This document shows, piece by piece, positions 1 through 6,070 of a stretch of DNA of 11,127 nt. Each line of letters begins with the position of its first letter. Positions within the stretch are counted from its first letter, which is position 1. The stretch is from an uncultured Kangiella sp. (GTDB taxonomy: Bacteria; Pseudomonadota; Gammaproteobacteria; Enterobacterales; DSM-103792). Position numbers and translations under genes: made by a program. The DNA is taken from the NCBI GenBank assembly GCA_946481205.1, contig CAMLNB010000115.1, positions 1-11,127 of the forward strand. The letters run 5' to 3'. The notes beneath the pieces are model-generated. The model was not told where the DNA came from and did no database searches. It saw only the letters and a program-made list of their open reading frames with translations.

Positions 1-2125
1 GGTTATAGATATAGGTCTTCAGATCCTTGTAGAAATACGCAAGGCTCAAATAACCCTGGCCACCAAAATAGATTTCGTACGACAGATCGTAGGCATCGGC
101 TTCCCAAGGCTTAAGCGTTGGGTTACCGCCGCCGCCGGACCAGATGTTACGTCCGGTGTCTATGCCGACACCGATATTGGCACGCAAATCATCCATCCGC
201 GGGCGAGCCATCTGACGTGCGATACCAACACGCAGTAACTGATCTTCGACCAGTTCGGCACTAAGGTTCAGGCTTGGCAGCGTATCGGTATAGGTGTCGC
301 CATTCGAAAATTCTTCGCCGTCGTTGGTAGTAAAACCATCCGAGCTTTGATCCACCCGGACGACCTGCACACCGACGTTACCGCGCAGCGGCACCGATGA
401 TAGCTCGGTGTCAATGTTCAACTGAGCATAGGCAGTTGTAATCTTCTCATTGACAGTCCACTGTTTGTTACGAACATCGCCGTTGGCGTTGTTGGACTGC
501 AGCGTGTAGATACCGGATGCCAAGGCCTCTGCAGCACTGTATGCAACAGCGTCGGCACCGCCCGTCATACTCAAATCAACCGTTCCGAGAATGGCTCCGG
601 GGTAACTGGAGAACGGCAGCGGTGTTGCCATGCGCAAGAACTGCTCAGCTACACCTCTCGACTTCTCACGATCCGCATAGTTAACGCCCAGATCAAGGCT
701 GCTGAAAATGCCATCGGCGAAAGTTCGACGTGCAGCAATCTTGTACGATTTCAGTTCATCATCATAGTTGGGGTACTTGACGTAACCCGCCTGCCCCCAG
801 CCGCCAATATCACCAAGCACCAAGGAGCTAGGATCATTATAGTTACGGCCATAGGTGAAAACCGGATGATCGTTTCCGTTCAGGGTGTAAGAAACGGTAG
901 TGCGGTTAGTCTCATTCGTGCCATCCGTCTGAGGACCTTGGCCGGAATAGGTTTCGAGGATCATCTCCTCACGTTCTGCTTTAGAGAAGCTGAGATCCAG
1001 AACACCTGACCAGTCATCGCTGAAGGTAAGCTCATTCTTCCAGCCAATGGCCTGAATCTTGTCCTCCCGTGTATTCAAATCGTTACGCACGATTGGATAC
1101 ACGTCTTCGAACGTCGCAGAGACGACACGACCATCGCGAATCTCACCACCAGTCAGCTCAACGCCCGCCCAACCACCAGCCAACAGCTGCGCTTCGATAA
1201 AACGAAGAGTTTCGTCTTGCTCAAACTTTGAGTAGTAGACATCAACAACACTGCGGTACGAATCGTTAGGCTTGAACTCAACAACAGCCATCATGCCATC
1301 GCGTACGTTGTCGGATGAGGAAACCTGAGCTTTGCTGGCACCAATGGCATAACCCTGCTCACCATTCAATGTGACCAGAGCATTGGAGTAACCTTCCCAG
1401 CTCTTGGTTTGCCCAGGGGTATCCAGATGGGCAAAGCCAATCGCCAGACCGATGGTGTTGTTGGCGAACTGATCGATGTACGACAAACTCAGCCGGTTGC
1501 CATCGGAGTCGGTGCCCGGATTCAATTCATCGTTCGAGTTTTGCTGAATGCGACCGTTCAAGGACACGACCCGCTCGCTGTAGGACAGCGGGCTGACGGT
1601 TTGCAAATCGACGGTACCGGCCAAACCTTGACCGATCAGCGCGGCATTCGGCGTCTTGTACACTTTGACGGCACTGAGCAATTCCGACGGGTATTGGTCG
1701 AATTCAACACCGCGGTTCTGACCGGTGCTGACTTGTTCGCGGCCGTTCAGGGTAGCCGTCGCGAAGTCATCAGCCAGACCACGAATCTGCACAGTGGAAG
1801 CACGACCAGCGACGCGTTGCGCGGTCAGGCCCGGAAGACGGGCAATGGATTCGGCGATGCTGACGTCCGGCAATTTGCCGATGTCTTCTGCTGAAATCGA
1901 TTCGACAATTTCGGTCGATTCGCGTTTGGTATCGATGGATTTCTCGATACCGGCCCGGATACCGGTCACCTCGACCCGTACCGCCTCGTCTTCTTTGCTG
2001 GCCTGCTGTCCCTGCGGGGTTTCCGCAGCGGCGGCATCGGCCTCGTCAGCGTAGGCACCGGCAGCGACGGTCTGCAACGCCGACGCCAGTGCAACGCTGA
2101 GCAGACTCCGCTTGAATTGCTTCAT
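1..2125 (-). CDS. TonB-dependent outer-membrane receptor (TonB-Xanth-Caul type), 3' end beyond the window
   Basis: Outer-membrane active transporter, probably for malto-oligosaccharides given its neighbours. The frame is open for 708 codons from the ATG at 2125-2123 to the left edge, so the end of the barrel is missing. Residues 1-26 form a Sec signal peptide (basic MKQFKR start, hydrophobic core, AYA then D27). A TonB-box-like stretch EAVRVEVTGIRA follows. The plug domain then shows EDIGKLPDVSIAESIARLPG, a QIRGL motif and GLAGTVDLQTV, which are hallmarks of the TIGR01782-type receptors of Xanthomonas and Caulobacter. The rest reads as beta-barrel, with alternating aromatic and polar strands and a QMARPRMDDLRANIG segment typical of the family. 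A GAGGGG ribosome site (complement 2134-2139) lies 8 nt before the ATG. The gene is divergent from the GH13 gene and so probably shares its control. Family assignment is firm; the substrate is inferred from context. Confidence 0.93.
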   Translation of the reverse strand, partial: MKQFKRSLLSVALASALQTVAAGAYADEADAAAAETPQGQQASKEDEAVRVEVTGIRAGIEKSIDTKRESTEIVESISAEDIGKLPDVSIAESIARLPGLTAQRVAGRASTVQIRGLADDFATATLNGREQVSTGQNRGVEFDQYPSELLSAVKVYKTPNAALIGQGLAGTVDLQTVSPLSYSERVVSLNGRIQQNSNDELNPGTDSDGNRLSLSYIDQFANNTIGLAIGFAHLDTPGQTKSWEGYSNALVTLNGEQGYAIGASKAQVSSSDNVRDGMMAVVEFKPNDSYRSVVDVYYSKFEQDETLRFIEAQLLAGGWAGVELTGGEIRDGRVVSATFEDVYPIVRNDLNTREDKIQAIGWKNELTFSDDWSGVLDLSFSKAEREEMILETYSGQGPQTDGTNETNRTTVSYTLNGNDHPVFTYGRNYNDPSSLVLGDIGGWGQAGYVKYPNYDDELKSYKIAARRTFADGIFSSLDLGVNYADREKSRGVAEQFLRMATPLPFSSYPGAILGTVDLSMTGGADAVAYSAAEALASGIYTLQSNNANGDVRNKQWTVNEKITTAYAQLNIDTELSSVPLRGNVGVQVVRVDQSSDGFTTNDGEEFSNGDTYTDTLPSLNLSAELVEDQLLRVGIARQMARPRMDDLRANIGVGIDTGRNIWSGGGGNPTLKPWEADAYDLSYEIYFGGQGYLSLAYFYKDLKTYIYN

Positions 2126-2198
2126 CTTCCGTTCCCCTCGAATACATTTTGTTTTGTAGTGTTGCCCTCTGCGTGTTACGTCCTGTCCGGGCCAGACA

Positions 2199-2223
2199 CG
2201 CCATTCACCTCGCAGGAATGGCG
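2199..2223. repeat. 8-bp inverted repeat with 9-bp spacer, possible operator
   Basis: CGCCATTC at 2199-2206 is the exact reverse complement of GAATGGCG at 2216-2223. It lies 74 to 98 bp upstream of the receptor ATG, so it is placed where an operator or activator site for that gene could be. Both arms contain CCATTC/GAATGG, a hexamer that also occurs in the pair of larger repeats further into the same gap. An arm this short can arise by chance. Confidence 0.35.
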
Positions 2224-2296
2224 CGAACCGATGGTATCCGCACTGCTACCGAAGTGACCCAAGGTGCATACGTATTCAGTGCAACAGCCCATATTG

Positions 2297-2319
2297 CTCT
2301 GCACCATTCCAGTACAGAG
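2297..2319. promoter_or_regulatory. Imperfect 23-bp dyad, candidate regulator-binding site
   Basis: CTCTGCAC at 2297-2304 and GTACAGAG at 2312-2319 form an inverted repeat with one mismatch and a 7-bp spacer. The size and symmetry would suit a dimeric helix-turn-helix regulator. It sits inside the divergent gap, closer to the receptor gene, and overlaps one copy of the 14-nt element described at 2304-2435. No regulator gene is in the window, so the binding protein is unknown. Confidence 0.4.
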
Positions 2320-2435
2320 TGGCGACCAAGGCAAAGCGGTTTCACCGCAGAATTCCGCACAAATCCCGGTAAATGACGGCTGCGTGCCGAGTTTCGGGAG
2401 TCGGCTGCGGGGCTTACGGTGCTGCACTGGAATGG
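2304..2435. repeat. Two oppositely oriented copies of a 14-nt element CCATTCCAGTRCAG
   Basis: CCATTCCAGTACAG lies at 2304-2317 on the plus strand. CCATTCCAGTGCAG lies on the minus strand at 2422-2435. They match at 13 of 14 positions and are about 104 bp apart in the divergent gap. Their opposite orientation parallels the two divergent genes, so each copy may serve one promoter, or the pair may support looping. This is visible in the sequence; the regulatory role is inference. Confidence 0.45.
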
Positions 2436-2459
2436 CCGAATGCAGGCGCAATGGCTGCC

Positions 2460-2481
2460 GCCGTGACCGCTTTGCCGTGAC
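2460..2481 (+). repeat. 8-bp direct repeat GCCGTGAC, 14-bp period
   Basis: GCCGTGAC occurs exactly at 2460-2467 and again at 2474-2481, upstream of the GH13 gene. Tandem half-sites of this kind can bind response regulators or LacI/AraC-type proteins, but a 14-bp period does not match a whole number of helical turns. The repeat may be chance in GC-rich DNA. Confidence 0.25.
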
Positions 2482-2590
2482 AGCCCAGAACGGTGCAAAC
2501 ACCGGCCGGGAGACGCTGCGGTGGGACTAGCGGGGCGTAGCGAAAGACAACGTACACCGAAAGATAACGACAAGCGGCCGTTAGCCGGCC

Positions 2591-2598
2591 GGAGGGAG
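2591..2598 (+). promoter_or_regulatory. Ribosome-binding site of the GH13 gene
   Basis: The purine-rich stretch GGAGGGAG is a strong Shine-Dalgarno match. GGAGG ends 8 nt before the ATG at 2604 and 5 nt before a TTG at 2601. I chose the ATG, because it is the stronger start codon at good spacing. Just upstream, CGGCC (2575-2579) can pair with GGCCG (2587-2591), a 5-bp stem touching the first base of the site. It is weak and may not matter. Confidence 0.7.
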
Positions 2599-2603
2599 CC
2601 TTG

Positions 2604-5228
2604 ATGCAAACGCAGTCCATACAGACGTCGCAGATTCGACATCGCCGCTTCCGGCTGGCCAGGCCGACCGGCTTGCTGGCACTGCTGGCCAACGTAAGCG
2701 CCCTGGCCGCGCCAACGCCGGACTCGCTGCAATTGCATGTGCCGTCGCCGGATTGGCGCGATCAGATCATTTACTTCGTGATGCTGGATCGGTTTGCTGA
2801 TGGCAACCCGGCCAACAACGATCAAGGCGCCAACGAGTACGACCCCGGCAATACCGCGAAATACAGCGGTGGCGATTTGAGCGGCGTTCAGCAGCGACTG
2901 GACTACATCAAAGGCTTGGGTGCGACCACGGTCTGGATCACACCGCCGGTCGCCAACCAATGGTGGGACGGCAGCCGCCAATTCGGCGGTTATCACGGTT
3001 ACTGGGCGGAACACTTCAAGAAAGTCGACGCCCACTACGGCACCTTGGACGATTACCGCCGGCTGTCCGACGCGCTGCATCGCAAGGGCATGTATCTGGT
3101 ACAAGACGTCGTGGTCAACCATACCGGCAACTTCTTTGAGATGAGCGGCAACAGTGGCAAGCGCAACGCCCGCTCCGTGCCAGTGTCGGCGCCAACGCAA
3201 TCACCGTTCGATTGGAATGATCCGGCCAACCCAGAGCATCGCGCCGCGAATATCTACCATTGGACGCCGGAAATTGCCGACTTCACCGATCACACCCAGG
3301 AAACCACCTATCAACTGGCCGGCCTCGATGATCTGAACACCGAGCATCCGCTTGTTCGCAGCGCCCTGCGCGACAGCTACAACTACTGGATACGGGAAGT
3401 CGGTGTCGATGGCTTCCGGATCGACACGGCGTTTCATGTGCCCGCCGACTACTTCCGCGATTTTCTTTACGCTGACGATCCGCAGCAGCCCGGTGTTCTG
3501 CACACCGCCAAGCAAACCGGCCGCAACCAGTTTCACGTGTTCGGCGAAGGCTTCGGCGTGGCGCCGGCCTATTCCGACGCGCAAGCAAAGAAAATCGACA
3601 GCTACATGCGCGCTGCCGATGGCACAACACTGCTGCCCGCCATGATCAATTTTCCGCTCTATGGCTCGATCACCGATGTCTTCGCCCGCGGCCGGCCGAC
3701 CGCCGAGCTGGGCCATCGCATTCGCAGCACCATGCAGATCCATCAGCAGCCTCATCTGATGCCGAGCTTTATCGACAATCACGATGTTGATCGCTTTCTC
3801 GCTGGCGGCTCCGAAGCGGGCATGAAGCAAGCGCTGCTGCTGATCATGACGCTACCGGGCATCCCGACGCTGTACTACGGCACCGAGCAAGGCTTTCGCG
3901 AACAGCGCCCCGCCATGTTCGCGGGCGGCTATGGCTCGAATGGCCGGGATCATTTCAATACGGCGGCGCCGCTATACCGCTTCATTCAGCAGCTGACCGC
4001 ATTACGCCGCGCCCACCCGGTATTGTCGCGTGGCACACCGACCATTCTCGCCGAAAATGCCGCCAGCGCCGGCGCGCTGGCTTATCGCATGAGCGATGGC
4101 AAAGACAGTTTGCTGATCGTGTTCAATACGGCCAGCCACGAAACCCTGCTCGACAATCTCGCGACTGGACTGCCAGCCAATACAGTGCTCGAGGGGCTTT
4201 ATGCCATTGCCGGTAGCGCTCCGGAACACGTTGTCGATGCGGGCGGCACGCTACATCTGAAACTGCCCGCACACAGCGCTTATGTTTGGAAAATCAGCGC
4301 GCGCCAAACGGCGCGCACGCGCACAGCCGCCTCATTACAGATTGATGCCCTGCCGCAGCAAGCGCTGCAAGGCGACGTCAACATCAGCGGCCGAGCCGAA
4401 GGCATTGACCGGTTTCAGTTGGTGGTCGATGGCGATCTGTCAGGCGCGCAAACCATCACTCCGGATGCCAGCGGTCGCTGGCAAGCCCAACTGCGCACCG
4501 ACAGCATGATCGAGCCGACGCTCACACATCGCGTAGTCGCCTGGTCAAGCTCGCATCAGGTTGCCTCGGCGGGCCACAGCTTCCGGGTCGAACGGCAATG
4601 GCAGGTGTTGAATCGCATCGATGACCCCGCTGGTGATGATCACGGACCGCGCGGTCGCTACCGCTACCCGGCCGATGCGAGCTGGAAAAATGTTCATCCG
4701 CTCGATATTCGCCAAGTCGAGGTCGCAGCTTCTGGTGGCGCCTTGCAACTGCGCGTACAGCTGCGCGATATGCTGGCAAGCTGGAACCCACCCAATGGTT
4801 TTGACCATCTGGCGTTGACCGCTTTCATCCAGCTGGCCAACACCGCTGGCGGCAGTACCGTGATGCCACAACAAAACAGCGCGCTGCCAAATGGCATGCG
4901 TTGGCACTATCGCCTGCGCATCAACGGTTGGAGCAACGCCCTGTTCGCGGCCGATAATGCCAACGCCAGCAATGAAGGCACCGGCACCAATCTCAGTGCG
5001 CTGCTGCATGTCGAACGCGACCGGAAAACCATCAGTCTGACGCTGCCAGCCAAAGCACTGGGCAATCTTGCGTCGCTGTCCGGCAGCAAGATTTATCTGA
5101 CCAGCTGGGATTATGACGGCGGCTATAAACCGTTGACAGCGAACGGCAGCGGCCATGGTTTCTCCGGCGGCGATGGCGCCAAAGACCCACTGATCATGGA
5201 TGATACGGTCGTCATTACCCTTCCCTGA
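2604..5228 (+). CDS. Exported GH13 alpha-amylase-family hydrolase with glucodextranase-type C-terminal module
   Basis: Retaining hydrolase of alpha-1,4-glucans, probably extracellular or surface-exposed; 874 residues. A basic N-terminus (RHRRFRLAR) and hydrophobic stretch ending ALA-AP, near residue 35, form a signal peptide. The GH13 barrel starts near residue 50. Its motifs appear in order: DVVVNH (168-173), LDDLN, GFRIDTAFH with nucleophile D274, FGEGF with acid/base E315, IDNHD with D394, and GIPTLYYGTE (around 419-428). A beta-sandwich domain C ends about residue 565 (YVWKIS). After a basic linker comes an Ig-like or glucodextranase-B-like segment (about 576-665). The last 200 residues include DDPAGDDHGP (673-682) and resemble the C-terminal domain of glucodextranases and some amylopullulanases, associated with cell-surface or glucan binding. 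At 874 residues it is well above a simple alpha-amylase (about 450-500). The subfamily and exact products (amylase, cyclomaltodextrinase or transferase) cannot be told by eye. Confidence 0.92.
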   Translation: MQTQSIQTSQIRHRRFRLARPTGLLALLANVSALAAPTPDSLQLHVPSPDWRDQIIYFVMLDRFADGNPANNDQGANEYDPGNTAKYSGGDLSGVQQRLDYIKGLGATTVWITPPVANQWWDGSRQFGGYHGYWAEHFKKVDAHYGTLDDYRRLSDALHRKGMYLVQDVVVNHTGNFFEMSGNSGKRNARSVPVSAPTQSPFDWNDPANPEHRAANIYHWTPEIADFTDHTQETTYQLAGLDDLNTEHPLVRSALRDSYNYWIREVGVDGFRIDTAFHVPADYFRDFLYADDPQQPGVLHTAKQTGRNQFHVFGEGFGVAPAYSDAQAKKIDSYMRAADGTTLLPAMINFPLYGSITDVFARGRPTAELGHRIRSTMQIHQQPHLMPSFIDNHDVDRFLAGGSEAGMKQALLLIMTLPGIPTLYYGTEQGFREQRPAMFAGGYGSNGRDHFNTAAPLYRFIQQLTALRRAHPVLSRGTPTILAENAASAGALAYRMSDGKDSLLIVFNTASHETLLDNLATGLPANTVLEGLYAIAGSAPEHVVDAGGTLHLKLPAHSAYVWKISARQTARTRTAASLQIDALPQQALQGDVNISGRAEGIDRFQLVVDGDLSGAQTITPDASGRWQAQLRTDSMIEPTLTHRVVAWSSSHQVASAGHSFRVERQWQVLNRIDDPAGDDHGPRGRYRYPADASWKNVHPLDIRQVEVAASGGALQLRVQLRDMLASWNPPNGFDHLALTAFIQLANTAGGSTVMPQQNSALPNGMRWHYRLRINGWSNALFAADNANASNEGTGTNLSALLHVERDRKTISLTLPAKALGNLASLSGSKIYLTSWDYDGGYKPLTANGSGHGFSGGDGAKDPLIMDDTVVITLP
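4299..4316 (+). other. GC-only stem-loop in the domain linker of the GH13 gene
   Basis: GCGCGCC at 4299-4305 and GGCGCGC at 4310-4316 are perfect reverse complements around the 4-nt loop AAAC. They lie inside the coding sequence exactly where the catalytic unit ends and the accessory C-terminal modules begin (encoded linker ARQTARTRTA). The hairpin could slow translation between domains or mark an old fusion joint. It could equally be a by-product of arginine and alanine codons. Confidence 0.3.
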
Positions 5229-5260
5229 GACAGCCAGCCAATCACCGCGTGTTCTCGGAG

Positions 5261-5290
5261 CGCACGCCCTGCCATATCGCGTGGCGTGCG
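5261..5290. terminator. Possible bidirectional terminator stem-loop between convergent genes
   Basis: CGCACGCC at 5261-5268 is the reverse complement of GGCGTGCG at 5283-5290, giving an 8-bp stem with a 14-nt loop. It lies in the 70-bp gap between the stop codons of the GH13 gene and the convergent DUF6445-like gene. No T-run follows on either strand, so it is not a classical intrinsic terminator. A second stem, GGCGGC (5290-5295) with GCCGCC (5306-5311), overlaps the minus-strand stop codon and would compete with it. Confidence 0.4.
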
Positions 5291-5298
5291 GCGGCTAC

Positions 5299-6009
5299 TT
5301 AGCGTGCCGCCCGTCGGCAACGGAAGAAACCGTTCATCGTCAACCGACCGGTTTTCGGATCATCCGTCAACCGTTCAGGATGACGAATGTCGGCACAATG
5401 AAACAGCTCACCGCCGTCATAGAAAATCAACCGATTCCATTTCGCCGGAATGCTGGCGATCTGCTCGAACCATGGATTCGACGCTGTTTGATAACCCGGC
5501 GCAATATCATAGGCGGCGCGAAACTCCGCCCCACTCATTCGCCCGGAGTCTGCGATCAATTGATTGGTCCTGTCCACCGCTTGCCGCGGCGCAAAGAAAT
5601 TGGTCCCGCCAAGCTCAGCATCGTGAAACAGATACAGTACCGACGCGGTCATGCACTCATCCGCCGACAACTCGGCCCGGTCGCGATGACAGATCCATTG
5701 TTGTGGCATCAGCTGTTCAGGGGACATGGTCACCAATGCCAAGCGGACCGAGTATTCCAGTAAACGCCGCGCCCCCAGCTGCTGACGTGCATTCCGATTG
5801 AAATATTCGGCAACATGGCATGAAAGCGAATCGGGCATGACAAACTCGATGCCGGGATAGGCATTGTGTGGTGCCGACTCAAAATGCTGCCGGTGCGCTC
5901 CGGCCTGCTCGACCCAAACCTCGGGCATGAGCAGAGCGTCATCAATAACCAGGCAGCGCAACCCCGCCCCGACTGCAACCTGATCGATACGCGCCTGTGG
6001 ATTGAACAT
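5299..6009 (-). CDS. DUF6445-like protein, predicted 2OG-Fe(II) oxygenase fold
   Basis: A 236-residue soluble protein without a signal peptide, so probably cytoplasmic. The sequence recalls the DUF6445 family, which I know mainly from TonB-receptor and halogenase neighbourhoods; its reaction is not established. The arrangement is like prolyl-4-hydroxylases: ICHRD (H108, D110), then an alanine/threonine strand leading to LYLFHDAELGGTNFF, then IPAKWNRLIFYDGGELFH with H204, a second histidine H210, and GRLTMNGFF with R222. H108, D110 and one of the two later histidines could bind iron, and R222 could bind 2-oxoglutarate. That assignment is inferred from spacing. The ATG at 6009 is preceded by GGAG (complement 6021-6024) at a rather long 11 nt. 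It follows the GH31 gene by 61 bp on the same strand, so it is probably last in that operon. A catalytically dead cupin-like protein remains possible. Confidence 0.75.
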   Translation of the reverse strand: MFNPQARIDQVAVGAGLRCLVIDDALLMPEVWVEQAGAHRQHFESAPHNAYPGIEFVMPDSLSCHVAEYFNRNARQQLGARRLLEYSVRLALVTMSPEQLMPQQWICHRDRAELSADECMTASVLYLFHDAELGGTNFFAPRQAVDRTNQLIADSGRMSGAEFRAAYDIAPGYQTASNPWFEQIASIPAKWNRLIFYDGGELFHCADIRHPERLTDDPKTGRLTMNGFFRCRRAAR

Positions 6010-6070
6010 CGCTCACACCACTCCAGGCTTCGTCACGCCAGCCACAAAACCGGTAATCACTTTCCGCTGC

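Larger units (their letters stand above)
2126..2603. promoter_or_regulatory. Divergent intergenic control region between receptor and amylase genes
   Basis: About 480 bp separate the two divergent starts, much more than the other gaps in this window. No open frame here has a recognisable protein or a start with a good ribosome site. The region contains several short dyads and repeats (annotated separately), which is what a regulated bidirectional promoter would look like. I found no convincing sigma70 -35/-10 pair on either strand. The only clear translation signals are the ribosome sites right next to each gene. The long stretch between the inner repeats and the amylase start (about 2436-2590) could be a 5' leader, but I see no known riboswitch in it. 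Confidence 0.6.

Noticed and set aside
1..1400. Receptor barrel region looks more A/T-rich at codon third positions than the hydrolase genes, hinting at transfer or recombination
   Set aside because: Hand counts of a few lines varied from about 43% to 57% GC with no sharp boundary. High-expression codon preference explains the GGT/CGT/GTT usage equally well.
1409..1894. 161-residue plus-strand frame inside the receptor gene
   Set aside because: Opposite strand of the conserved plug-domain coding region, which is unmistakable on the minus strand.
2268..2275. Perfect palindrome ATACGTAT
   Set aside because: Only 8 bp with no symmetric extension; too short to call an operator on its own.
2149..2376. 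Small plus-strand frame in the divergent gap (75 residues)
   Set aside because: No ribosome site, no recognisable domain, and it ends well before the amylase gene. A peptide cannot be ruled out, but nothing supports it.
2205..3200. 331-residue open frame on the minus strand across the divergent gap and the start of the GH13 gene
   Set aside because: It runs antisense to a region encoding clear GH13 motifs, has no recognisable domain and is rich in low-complexity arginine/alanine. Such long antisense frames are expected in GC-rich genes.
3201..3830. 209-residue minus-strand frame inside the GH13 gene
   Set aside because: Antisense shadow of the catalytic barrel; no family resemblance and no ribosome site.
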